A DNA stretch of 64,000 nt from Novosphingobium percolationis (GTDB lineage: Bacteria; Pseudomonadota; Alphaproteobacteria; Sphingomonadales; Sphingomonadaceae), in the NCBI RefSeq assembly GCF_020179425.1, contig NZ_JAILYM010000009.1, positions 1 through 64,000 on the forward strand, read 5' to 3'. Shown here in pieces: positions 33,757-41,902 of the stretch. Within the stretch, counting starts at the first letter, position 1. Every line of letters starts with the position of its first letter. The notes below the pieces were generated by a model. It saw nothing but the letters and a program-made list of their open reading frames with translations, made no database searches and was not told the origin of the DNA. Position numbers and translations under genes: made by a program.

Positions 33757-35027
33757 GCCGATGCCTCTGCGCTGACGGCAAGGGCATCGCCCATCAGGCT
33801 CAGATAGCCTTTCCAGAAGCCGCGCACTGCGTTCTCGTCCATGCCCATCGGTGCGTAATAGCCGCGCACGTCGTCGCCGCCCATTTCGATGAAACTGTGC
33901 TTGCCTTCGGCCCCAATCGTCCCTTGCTGGCAAAGCTCGACCGCTTCGCCGTCTTCCATCGAGATCAGGCCGGAGGGGCCGACAAGGTTCAGGTTGCGTA
34001 GGCGGTGACGCGTGGTCTCTTCATCGTCGTCGGCATAGCCGAAATAGGTCCAAACCAATTCGGTCTTGTCGACGCCGTGAGTCACGATCTGGCGTGTCGC
34101 CAGCGTGTTCTGGATCTGTTGCAGAACGACCGAGGGAAACAGCGACTGGATGTGCAGGCCGACATCGTCCTCGATCTCGGGCCGGAACTGCAACAGGCTT
34201 CCGTCCTGCAATTTGGCAGCGCCTTGCATTTCGCGATTGGCTTCATCGCCGAACGAGCCGTAATCGATGTCGCCCTTGGGCTTGGAGACGGTAAAGACGT
34301 TGTGAAAACCCTGCTCGGCCAGTTCTCCGGCGCTGTCCTGGCTTTGCCGGTAAATGCCGAAGGTCGGGTAGAACAGGTGGAGCAAGGCGCCGTGGTAGCT
34401 GTCACGGCTGTTTTCGGAATAGAGCTTCCAGTTGCCCGCCATATATTGCCGGGAATAACCGAGCACCCTGATCGGGCGGTGAAAAACGCGGTCGATGTAC
34501 TTGCGCATCACCGGGCCGAGAAAATCTTCAAGCGGCTCGATCTCGGCTGAAAAGGTGCCGAAAACCATGCCTTTGTAACTCTCCACCCGGAGCTTTTCGA
34601 GCGAGTGATTGGCCGGATCGAAATCCTTGTCATACCCCCCTACTCCCTTGAGGCCGCGCCGGAACGGCACGCCGACCAGTGTGCCTTCCGAATCGTAGGC
34701 CCACTGATGGTAGACGCAGACAAACGCGCCGTCGGCCTGGTTGCCGCGCAGCGAACGGCATACCGTTGCGCCTTTGTGCGCGCACCGGTTGACCCAGGCA
34801 TGGATCTTGCCTTCCTGCCCGCGCACAAGGACCACCGGCGTTTCGCCGACATGGGTCGCGCGAAAATCTCCGGCGTTGGGAACCTCGGCCTCAAGCCCAA
34901 GGTAGCACCAGGTGCGACCCTTGAAGACACTGCGCTGCTCGGCGGCGAAAATCTGCGTATCGTGGTAGACCTTGTAGTCCACCGCCGTAGGGAGCGACGG
35001 CGCCCCCACCGAGACCATGTCATTCAT
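33753..35027 (-). CDS. Ring-hydroxylating oxygenase, alpha subunit (salicylate/anthranilate-oxygenase-like pair A)
   Basis: 424 residues. Rieske ligands in CAHKGATVC and CVYHQW; iron site SRDSYHGALLH. The segment GVPFRRGLKGVGG is typical of AndAc anthranilate dioxygenases and sphingomonad salicylate 1-hydroxylases, which convert ortho-substituted benzoates to catechol. SMEDGEAV near residue 370 supplies the acidic ligand region. A close paralogue is at 40005. The ATG overlaps the end of the PdxA-like gene by 4 bp. Confidence 0.88.
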   Translation of the reverse strand: MNDMVSVGAPSLPTAVDYKVYHDTQIFAAEQRSVFKGRTWCYLGLEAEVPNAGDFRATHVGETPVVLVRGQEGKIHAWVNRCAHKGATVCRSLRGNQADGAFVCVYHQWAYDSEGTLVGVPFRRGLKGVGGYDKDFDPANHSLEKLRVESYKGMVFGTFSAEIEPLEDFLGPVMRKYIDRVFHRPIRVLGYSRQYMAGNWKLYSENSRDSYHGALLHLFYPTFGIYRQSQDSAGELAEQGFHNVFTVSKPKGDIDYGSFGDEANREMQGAAKLQDGSLLQFRPEIEDDVGLHIQSLFPSVVLQQIQNTLATRQIVTHGVDKTELVWTYFGYADDDEETTRHRLRNLNLVGPSGLISMEDGEAVELCQQGTIGAEGKHSFIEMGGDDVRGYYAPMGMDENAVRGFWKGYLSLMGDALAVSAEASA

Positions 35028-36040
35028 TGTGCGTCTCCCACAAAGCCCTGGCCCGACGCGAGCTGGCCGCAGGTGCGCATCGCGCTGAGCATCATTGCCG
35101 CGTCCGCCTGTCCCGTGCCGACGATGTCATAGGCGGTGCCGTGGGCTACCGACATGTGTAGATAGGGCGGCCCCATCATGATCACGCAGTTGCCCGAAAA
35201 GCCCCAGGTCTTGACGGCAATGTGTCCCTGATCGTGGAACATCGCGAGGACCATGTCGTAGCGCCCCTCGATGCACTGACGGAACACCGAATCGGGCGCA
35301 ATCGGGCCTTCGACGGCAATGCCCGCTGCCCGCGCCCGCTCGACCCCGGGGGCAATCGCAAACCGCTCCTCGTCGCCCATGGCGTGCGGGTTCAGCCCGG
35401 CCACGGCGATCCGCGGACGGGCGATTCCCCACGACCGCATGGCATCGTTGACCTGCCCGATCGCCTTGGCCACGAGGTCCGCGGTTATCACGTCGATCAC
35501 CTGGCGCAGAGACATGTGATCGGTAAGATGCGCGACCCGCAAGGGTCCGGTCAGCAAAACCAGATAGCTTTCGCCAGGGGTCGGACTGATGACCTTGTCG
35601 AGTTTTCCGGCCATCTTGAGCGAACCGGTGCTGATCGGTCCCATGATTGTCGCGGCAAAGGATCCGTCCCGGGCCAGCGCGTCGAGTTCGTCCAGCCATT
35701 GCGCCGAGGCATGGCCGGCCACTTCGGTATCCTCGCCCAGCGGCAAAACGCCGTCCGGCAAGGCACCGGTGTCGATCACGTCGATCACCCCGACATCGTC
35801 GCTGGGCCGTTCGAACGAACGCATCCGGCGCACCCGGGCCCTGACCCCGGTCATGTCGAGCGCACGCTCCACCGCGGCTGCCGAGCCAAGCAGCACCGGA
35901 ATCGACACCTCGTGTACCGCCCCGTCCGCGAGCGCCTTGACCGTCACTTCGGGTCCGATTCCCGCAGGATCGCCGATCATGGTCCCGACGACGGGCCGGT
36001 CTGCTGTTGCTGCCATGGGCCGGTCAGATGCTGTAGACAT
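35024..36040 (-). CDS. PdxA-family dehydrogenase, TphB-like dihydrodiol dehydrogenase
   Basis: Up to 338 residues of the PdxA fold: TMIGDPAGIGPEV, GPISTGSLKMAGK, HMSLRQVIDVIT, AGLNPHAMGDEE with metal-site His, and MFHDQGHIAVKTWGF. PdxA paralogues beside oxygenases (TphB) oxidatively decarboxylate terephthalate-type cis-diols to protocatechuate. Here it lies between two oxygenase pairs, so it could process a diol carboxylate from either. A housekeeping PdxA is less likely in this setting. ATG 36040 overlaps the beta gene; ATG 36016 is an alternative nearer to homology. Confidence 0.8.
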   Translation of the reverse strand: MSTASDRPMAATADRPVVGTMIGDPAGIGPEVTVKALADGAVHEVSIPVLLGSAAAVERALDMTGVRARVRRMRSFERPSDDVGVIDVIDTGALPDGVLPLGEDTEVAGHASAQWLDELDALARDGSFAATIMGPISTGSLKMAGKLDKVISPTPGESYLVLLTGPLRVAHLTDHMSLRQVIDVITADLVAKAIGQVNDAMRSWGIARPRIAVAGLNPHAMGDEERFAIAPGVERARAAGIAVEGPIAPDSVFRQCIEGRYDMVLAMFHDQGHIAVKTWGFSGNCVIMMGPPYLHMSVAHGTAYDIVGTGQADAAMMLSAMRTCGQLASGQGFVGDAQ

Positions 36041-36518
36041 CGAGCATGGTCTGCGCGAGGTCGTTGATGATCACGGTCTTCTTGCGCTTGATCACAAAAC
36101 TCGCGCCGACAGGCTCGAGATCGTAGAAGGCCGATCCGCTGTAGACGGTTACCGCCCCATCGAGCACGGATGTCACCGTCCACGATGTGCGCGCCCGCAC
36201 CAGGCCATCGCCTTCTTCCGTCGATAGCAGCGTGAACACGTGCGAAGTGCGCGGCCCGGGCGTACTTGCCGAGGACCGCCCGGTGCGAATGCGGAAAACC
36301 CGATCCTCCAGGCCGCCGCGATTGTGGTAGTAGATCAGCGAGATTTCGCGCTGCGGATCGACGGTCAGGCGCTCGCGGTCATCCCAGGCCGGCGCCCAGT
36401 ATTCCGCGTCTTCGGCATAGAGCGACAGCCAAGTGTCCCAGTCCTTGTCGTCGAGCGCAACTGCCTCACGGCCAAGAAAGCGGTGAACGGCAAGCCATTG
36501 CGTATCGGTAGCCGTCAT
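36024..36518 (-). CDS. benB: Benzoate-dioxygenase-like beta subunit
   Basis: 164 residues: AVALDDKDWDTWLSLYAEDAEYWAPAW, ISLIYYHNRGGLEDRVFRI and C-terminal IKRKKTVIINDLAQTMLDVYSI match BenB/XylY. ATGA overlap with the alpha gene. Together with 36515 it would produce a 1,2-cis-diol of benzoate or a substituted benzoate for BenD (11455) or the PdxA-like enzyme next door. Confidence 0.88.
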   Translation of the reverse strand: MTATDTQWLAVHRFLGREAVALDDKDWDTWLSLYAEDAEYWAPAWDDRERLTVDPQREISLIYYHNRGGLEDRVFRIRTGRSSASTPGPRTSHVFTLLSTEEGDGLVRARTSWTVTSVLDGAVTVYSGSAFYDLEPVGASFVIKRKKTVIINDLAQTMLDVYSI

Positions 36519-37927
36519 CGCGCCAACTCCAAATCGCCCTTGGCAAGCAGTTCGGCGGTCTCCTGGTCGATTGCGGTGTTCATCCGGCTGATCCATTCGT
36601 CGTGGATGGCAACATAAAGTCCCTCGTCGGCCACAGCCGGGCTGCTCATCACGGCATCCACCGCGAGGCCCGCGCCGAATTGACCGGCGCCTTTCTCCCA
36701 CCGGGTCGCACCGCGCGACATGTCGTTCATCCGGCCTTCGCCGGCACCAAATCCGGCCTGGCAGTTGTTGAATTCGGTCAGGTCGTCGGGAGTCGCCATG
36801 CCGCTGGCATTGAAGAAGTCCTCGTACTGCCGGATCCTCAGGGCCCGGGCCGCGGGGCTTTCACCCACCGGAGCGATGCAATAGGTCGTGACTTCGGTCT
36901 CATCGACGGAGACCGGCTGGATGATCCTGATCTGGGTGCTGGTCTGATCCATCAGGAAGACATTCGGGAAGAGCTGCAGGTTGCGGATGCGCTTGTTCAT
37001 CCACAGCGCCTTTTCCTCGCCATGGGCGTCCACTATCCAGTCGAGGACCTCGAAATTGGGCCGATCCCTGAAATTGGCATAGTCGGCCCACAGCACCGAA
37101 TGCCCGTTGTGGAAGGAAAACGAACCTCCATCTTGTTGATTGAAGTTCGCGAAATCGATCGCCCTGGTATCGTTATTGGATTGCCCTTCCACCCGGCGCT
37201 GCACCGTCAGGAAATAGTTCGCGTGAACGGTACTGACGTGATAACCGTCCAACCCGTTCTCAACCTGCATCTTCCAGTTGCCGCGATAGCGGTACCGGGT
37301 TGCACCCGGCAGCACTTCCATTTCACCATGTTGCGATTGGTCCACCAACAGGTCGACGAACGCCTTGGAACCGGCGAGATACTCTTCGAGCGGCAAGACA
37401 TCGGCCGACAGGCTTCCAAAAATGAAGCCGCGGTAAATTTCGAGACGGGCGATTTGGGGAAGCCCGAAATCGGCGCGGTCGAAGCCGGGCGCATAGCCCC
37501 CTGCCCCTTCCTCAGTGACGTCGAGAAGATCGCCCGCCGACGAGTAGGTCCAGCCGTGGAAGGGGCACATGAAGTTCTTCTTGTTGCCGGCCTTTTCGCG
37601 GCAGACCTTGGCACCGCGGTGGGCGCAGGCGTTGACCAGTCCGCGGACAGTGCCCGTCCTGTCCCGGGTGATGATGACGGGCGTCCGTCCGATCTTGGTC
37701 GTCAGGAAATCGTGGGGCTTGGCGACCTGGCTTTCATGCGCGAGAAAAATCCAGTTGCGCTCGAAAATATACTTCATCTCAATATCGAACAGCTCGGCAT
37801 CGGTGAAGGCGGCGCGGTCGATCTGGAAGATTCCCCTCGCCTGGTCTTTCACGAGCCACGACTTCAGTCGCCGTTTGATCGCTTGCAAATCGGCAATCCG
37901 ACCGACGCGCTTTTCTGCGACTTCCAT
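36515..37927 (-). CDS. benA: Benzoate-dioxygenase-like alpha subunit
   Basis: 470 residues. Rieske ligands in CAHRGAKVC and CPFHGW near residues 95-118; iron ligands in LDGYHVSTVHANY near 220. Length and the QVENGLDGYH and HGHSVLWADY segments fit the benzoate/toluate branch. ATG 37927 follows GGAGTGGAG. First gene of the minus-strand series, it diverges from bphC over 290 bp with a strong palindrome at 38091. No dedicated reductase BenC is present; the shared reductase at 12250 and ferredoxin at 39168 may serve. Confidence 0.88.
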   Translation of the reverse strand: MEVAEKRVGRIADLQAIKRRLKSWLVKDQARGIFQIDRAAFTDAELFDIEMKYIFERNWIFLAHESQVAKPHDFLTTKIGRTPVIITRDRTGTVRGLVNACAHRGAKVCREKAGNKKNFMCPFHGWTYSSAGDLLDVTEEGAGGYAPGFDRADFGLPQIARLEIYRGFIFGSLSADVLPLEEYLAGSKAFVDLLVDQSQHGEMEVLPGATRYRYRGNWKMQVENGLDGYHVSTVHANYFLTVQRRVEGQSNNDTRAIDFANFNQQDGGSFSFHNGHSVLWADYANFRDRPNFEVLDWIVDAHGEEKALWMNKRIRNLQLFPNVFLMDQTSTQIRIIQPVSVDETEVTTYCIAPVGESPAARALRIRQYEDFFNASGMATPDDLTEFNNCQAGFGAGEGRMNDMSRGATRWEKGAGQFGAGLAVDAVMSSPAVADEGLYVAIHDEWISRMNTAIDQETAELLAKGDLELAR

Positions 37928-38084
37928 AACGCTCCACTCCCAATATGCGAAAGCCGGATCGGTCGGCTGTCGCTGGATGACCGGGCACCTTGGCGGTGCT
38001 CCCGAACGCTGCCCCGCGCCGTTCGCCCATCGCGAACGAATCACTGGTTTGACGTTCTGCTGCGCATTTCCTACGCCAACAAAT

Positions 38085-38106
38085 TACCCTGTGCAACGTA
38101 TTGCAC
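38085..38106. promoter_or_regulatory. Operator-like palindrome between benA and bphC
   Basis: GTGCAACGTATTGCAC at 38091-38106 is a perfect 6-base-arm inverted repeat. Read on the minus strand with its flank (ATAGTGCAATACGTTGCACA) it matches the site at 48257 at most positions. Central in a 290-bp divergent region, 165 bp from benA and 112 bp from bphC. Confidence 0.7.
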
Positions 38107-38217
38107 TATGGGGAACTATCGGTTATTGCCTCGACTCAGCCGGCAAGACCGGCGGCAAGACAATCGGCGATGACGGTCCCGCGAGATGCGAGCCGCGTCC
38201 TCTGGGAGAGAAGGCAA

Positions 38218-39117
38218 ATGGCAGCTGTCACGGAACTCGGTTACCTCGGTTTGACCGTCTCAAGCCTTGATGCATGGCGCAGTTATGCTGCCGAAGTGGC
38301 CGGCATGGAGATTGTCGACGAGGGCGAAGGCGACCGCCTCTACCTGCGCATGGACCAATGGCATCATCGCATCGTTCTGCACGCCGCCGATTCCGACGAT
38401 CTTGCCTATCTTGGCTGGCGCGTTGCCGGTCCGGTCGAATTCGACGCCATGGTGGCAAAGCTGGCCGCCGCCGGAATCGCGGTGGAAGTGGCGAGCGACA
38501 CCGAAGCTCGTGAGCGGCGCGTGCTTGGCCTCGCCAAGCTCGCCGATCCAGGCGGGAACCCCACCGAAATCTTTTACGGCCCGCAAGTCGACACTCACAA
38601 GCCCTTCCATCCCGGACGCCCGATGTACGGCAAGTTCGTGACCGGCTCGGAAGGAATCGGGCATTGCATCCTGCGTCAGGACGATGTTCCCGCGGCGGCG
38701 GCGTTCTACGGACTGCTGGGGCTGCGCGGATCGGTCGAGTATCACCTGCAGCTGCCCAACGGGATGGTGGCCCAGCCGTACTTCATGCACTGCAACGAGC
38801 GGCAGCATTCGGTCGCTTTCGGGCTTGGCCCGATGGAAAAGCGCATCAACCACCTGATGTTCGAATATACCGACCTCGACGATCTCGGCCTCGCGCATGA
38901 TATTGTGCGGGCGCGCAAGATCGACGTCGCCCTGCAACTCGGCAAGCACGCGAACGACCAGGCGCTGACCTTCTACTGCGCCAACCCGTCGGGCTGGCTG
39001 TGGGAGTTCGGCTGGGGTGCCCGCAAGGCCCCGAGCCAGCAGGAATACTACACCCGCGATATATTCGGTCACGGCAACGAAGCCGCGGGGTACGGAATGG
39101 ATATTCCCCTCGGCTGA
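38218..39117 (+). CDS. bphC: Type I extradiol dioxygenase, BphC/NahC-like
   Basis: 299 residues, two VOC domains. Iron ligands: His in GSEGIGHCILR (about 147), His in RINHLMFEY (about 215) and Glu in SGWLWEFGWG (about 265). It cleaves bicyclic or biaryl catechols such as 2,3-dihydroxybiphenyl or 1,2-dihydroxynaphthalene, distinct from XylE. GGGAGAGAAGG precedes ATG 38218. It leads a plus-strand operon with a ferredoxin, an oxygenase pair and a NahD-like isomerase. Confidence 0.88.
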   Translation: MAAVTELGYLGLTVSSLDAWRSYAAEVAGMEIVDEGEGDRLYLRMDQWHHRIVLHAADSDDLAYLGWRVAGPVEFDAMVAKLAAAGIAVEVASDTEARERRVLGLAKLADPGGNPTEIFYGPQVDTHKPFHPGRPMYGKFVTGSEGIGHCILRQDDVPAAAAFYGLLGLRGSVEYHLQLPNGMVAQPYFMHCNERQHSVAFGLGPMEKRINHLMFEYTDLDDLGLAHDIVRARKIDVALQLGKHANDQALTFYCANPSGWLWEFGWGARKAPSQQEYYTRDIFGHGNEAAGYGMDIPLG

Positions 39118-39167
39118 TCATCCATTTGATCGCCGGTCCATAACCTAGATTGGAATTGCCAGACGCC

Positions 39168-39494
39168 ATGTCGAACAAATTGCGCCTTTGCCAAGTAGCG
39201 GCCGTCAAGGACGGTGAACCGGTCGCGGTCTACCAAGACAAAATGCCTGCGCTTGCAGTCTACAACGTCGATGGCGAAGTGTTCGTCACCGACAATCTGT
39301 GCACCCATGGCAATGCCATGCTCACCGATGGCTACCAGGACGGCACAATTATCGAGTGCCCGTTTCACGGTGGTTCGTTCGACATCGCGACCGGAGCTGC
39401 CAAGGCCTTTCCCTGCCAGATCCCCATCAAGACATACCCCGTCACGATCGAAGACGGCTGGGTGTGCATCGATCAACCGAAAGAGAGCGCCTGA
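39168..39494 (+). CDS. Rieske-type [2Fe-2S] ferredoxin
   Basis: 108 residues. Cluster ligands in CTHGNAML and CPFHGGSFD. Shuttles electrons from the reductase (12250) to oxygenase alpha subunits. It is the only Rieske ferredoxin in the window and so probably serves several of the six oxygenases. ATG 39168 is chosen because homology begins at SNKLRLCQVAA. One base separates the stop from the next start, and its operon partners are the salicylate-hydroxylase-like subunits. Confidence 0.9.
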   Translation: MSNKLRLCQVAAVKDGEPVAVYQDKMPALAVYNVDGEVFVTDNLCTHGNAMLTDGYQDGTIIECPFHGGSFDIATGAAKAFPCQIPIKTYPVTIEDGWVCIDQPKESA

Positions 39495-39983
39495 ATGCTC
39501 CTCGACACCCCTTCCCGCTATGAGCTGCAGCAGCTCACTTCCGAGCTCAACGCGCTCTACGCCGAACTCATTGACGATGATCGCTTGGAAGAGTGGCCCG
39601 AACTCTTTGTTTCGGACTGCGTTTATACCGTGATCTCGCGCGAGAACTTCGAGCGAAACTTGGATTCAGCGGCGATCTATTGCGACAGCCGCGGAATGCT
39701 TGTGGATCGCATTGTTTCACTGCGCAAAGCCAATATCTTCCCGGTGCATGCCTACCGTCATATTCTCGGTCCGACCCGGATGGTTTCCACAACGGGAGCA
39801 CTCGCAAAGACGCAAACCAACTATGCGGTCCTTATGACCCGTACCGACGGACACACCACAATCTACAATTCGGGCAAGTATATAGACGAGATCGACTTGT
39901 CGGGCGAGCGCCCCTTGTTTCGTTCGAAGATCGCCGTTTTCGATACCAACCTCATCGACACGATGATGGTTCGCCCGATTTAG
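39495..39983 (+). CDS. Ring-hydroxylating oxygenase, beta subunit (salicylate/anthranilate-oxygenase-like pair B)
   Basis: 162 residues, paralogue of the beta at 33277: IDDDRLEEWPELFVSDCVYTVISREN, GMLVDRIV and RKANIFPVHAYRHIL. The gene begins immediately after the ferredoxin stop. Beta-before-alpha order is that of sphingomonad ahdA2/ahdA1-type loci. It stabilises the hexamer and takes no part in chemistry directly. Confidence 0.88.
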   Translation: MLLDTPSRYELQQLTSELNALYAELIDDDRLEEWPELFVSDCVYTVISRENFERNLDSAAIYCDSRGMLVDRIVSLRKANIFPVHAYRHILGPTRMVSTTGALAKTQTNYAVLMTRTDGHTTIYNSGKYIDEIDLSGERPLFRSKIAVFDTNLIDTMMVRPI

Positions 39984-40004
39984 TTCGCGACCAGGATTTT
40001 GATC

Positions 40005-41267
40005 ATGACCGACACAGCTCTGCTAGACGAAAATCCCTCGACAACCGCAAACGGAACTGGTCGCCGGGTTCCCTACCGGGTTTTCACCGATCCGGAGTAT
40101 CACGCGCGCGAGCAGGAAAAGATCTTCCAGGGCGAGACTTGGTCCTTCGTCGCGCTCGAGGCAGAAGTGCCCGAGGCTGGCGATTTCAAATCAACCTTCA
40201 TCGGAGAAACCCCGGTCATCGTCACCAGGGCCGCTGATGGCGCCGTTCATGTCGTGGTCAATCGCTGCGCTCATCGCGGGGCCCTGGTATGCCGCGAACT
40301 GCGCGGCAATCGCCCCAATCTCGAATGTGTTTACCACCAATGGGCCTATGACCTCGCCGGCAATCTGATCGGGGTGCCGTTCCGCCGCGGTCTCAAGGGC
40401 CAGGGCGGAATGCCCGGCGATTTCGACATGAAACAGCATGGCCTCAAGCAGTTGCGCGTCGGGATCGTCGGCGGGCTTGTCTTCGCCAGCTTTTCTCAAA
40501 GCGTGGTGCCACTGAACGATTTCCTCGGCCCGCTGGTTGTCGAGCATATCAAACGGATCATGCACAAGCCGATCAAGGTTCTGGGCGATCAGCGGCAATA
40601 TGTTCACGGCAACTGGAAGCTCTATGCCGAGAATACCCGCGATCCCTATCACGCCAGCCTTCTGCACCTGTTCCACAATACGTTCGGGCTCTACCGATCG
40701 ACCCAGACCGGCAAGTCACTGATGGACAGCGAGAAGCGGCATTCGCTCCTTTATTCCATCGCCGCCAGCAACGACGATGCCGCCGACAAACAGGCCTATG
40801 GCGATTCCAGGACATTCGATACCGAGTTCAAGCTTCAGGACATGTCGCTGCTCAAGGGCCGCCAGGAATTCGATGACGGCATTACCCTGGTTATCCTCGC
40901 GGTTTTCCCGAACCTGGTCCTCCAGCAGATTCAGAACACGCTCGCCGTGCGGCAAATCGTGCCAAAGGGACAGGAAGCGTTCGAGCTGGTCTGGACCCAC
41001 TTCGGTTACGCCGACGACGATGCAGAAATGCAGGCAATCCGGCGCAAGCAGACCAACCTGATCGGTCCGGCCGGCCTGATCTCGATGGAAGACGGCGAAG
41101 CGGTGGAAATCGTCCAGAACGCCATTGTCGGCGAACAGCAGGCAACCTCGTTCATCGCGATGGGCGGTGGCCGCGCCGAAGATGCCGACCACCTTGTCAC
41201 CGAAGGCGCCATTGTCGGCTTCTGGGACAATTACGAGAAGCTCGTCGGCTTTGGGACCTCCCAATGA
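40005..41267 (+). CDS. Ring-hydroxylating oxygenase, alpha subunit (salicylate/anthranilate-oxygenase-like pair B)
   Basis: 420 residues from ATG 40005 (AGGA eight bases upstream; a TTG at 39999 is possible). Rieske ligands in CAHRGALVC and CVYHQW; iron ligands in TRDPYHASLLH. GVPFRRGLKGQGGMPGDF is the signature of the anthranilate/salicylate 1-hydroxylase branch. Likely role: ipso-hydroxylation and decarboxylation of salicylate (from NahE/ALDH steps) to catechol. It overlaps the NahD-like gene by 4 bp. Confidence 0.88.
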   Translation: MTDTALLDENPSTTANGTGRRVPYRVFTDPEYHAREQEKIFQGETWSFVALEAEVPEAGDFKSTFIGETPVIVTRAADGAVHVVVNRCAHRGALVCRELRGNRPNLECVYHQWAYDLAGNLIGVPFRRGLKGQGGMPGDFDMKQHGLKQLRVGIVGGLVFASFSQSVVPLNDFLGPLVVEHIKRIMHKPIKVLGDQRQYVHGNWKLYAENTRDPYHASLLHLFHNTFGLYRSTQTGKSLMDSEKRHSLLYSIAASNDDAADKQAYGDSRTFDTEFKLQDMSLLKGRQEFDDGITLVILAVFPNLVLQQIQNTLAVRQIVPKGQEAFELVWTHFGYADDDAEMQAIRRKQTNLIGPAGLISMEDGEAVEIVQNAIVGEQQATSFIAMGGGRAEDADHLVTEGAIVGFWDNYEKLVGFGTSQ

Positions 41268-41857
41268 CCCGAACGATCGACTTCTATTTCGACTTCATCA
41301 GTCCCTTCAGCTACCTCGCACAGCTGAAGCTCCCCGAAATCGCCCGCAAGACTGGTTGCGACCTTGAATATTGGCCGATCGACATCCCCGAGGCGAAGAT
41401 CGCGGCGGGGAACTACGGCCCGTCCAATCGCGAAGTGGCTCCAAAAATCAAGGTGATGATGGCGGACCTCAACCGGTGGGCCCGCAAGTACGACATCCCC
41501 TTGCGGTTCCCGGCTAGCTTTACCTGTTCCGACTGGAACTGCGCCACGCTCTACGCGCGCGAACAGGGCAAGGCGAAAGCTTTCGTCGCCGCCGCATACA
41601 ATCGCATCTGGGGGCAGGGAATCGATCCAAGCGACCGCGAAGAGCTGCGCGCCTGCGCAAAAGAAGCCGGGCTCGATCCAGATGGGCTGATTACCTTCGT
41701 CGACTCGCCACTCGGTCAGAACGAATACCGCAAGGTTCGCAGCCAAGCCTATAAGCGGGGAGTCTTCGGCGCACCATTAATGTTTGTCGATGATGAAGTA
41801 TTCTGGGGAAATGATCGTCTCGACTTTCTGGAAGAGTATCTCTCGCGACAGAAATAG
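41264..41857 (+). CDS. nahD: 2-Hydroxychromene-2-carboxylate isomerase, NahD-like
   Basis: 197 residues, DsbA-like kappa-GST fold: DFYFDFISPFSYLA with the glutathione-activating Ser at the start, YDIPLRFP, and GVFGAPLMFVDDEVFWGNDRLDFLEEY near the end. It isomerises 2-hydroxychromene-2-carboxylate to the benzylidenepyruvate used by the NahE-like aldolase. Its presence argues that a bicyclic aromatic such as a naphthalene is broken down. Coupled to the oxygenase alpha by a 4-bp overlap. Confidence 0.88.
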   Translation: MTRTIDFYFDFISPFSYLAQLKLPEIARKTGCDLEYWPIDIPEAKIAAGNYGPSNREVAPKIKVMMADLNRWARKYDIPLRFPASFTCSDWNCATLYAREQGKAKAFVAAAYNRIWGQGIDPSDREELRACAKEAGLDPDGLITFVDSPLGQNEYRKVRSQAYKRGVFGAPLMFVDDEVFWGNDRLDFLEEYLSRQK

Positions 41858-41902
41858 AACTTTACGTAATAAAGCAAGTTAAACAACATAGGGAGAGAGA
41901 AA

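Noticed and set aside
35024-36040. Vitamin B6 biosynthesis enzyme PdxA
   Set aside because: Same fold, but overlaps of a few bases with oxygenase subunit genes on both sides favour a catabolic diol dehydrogenase.
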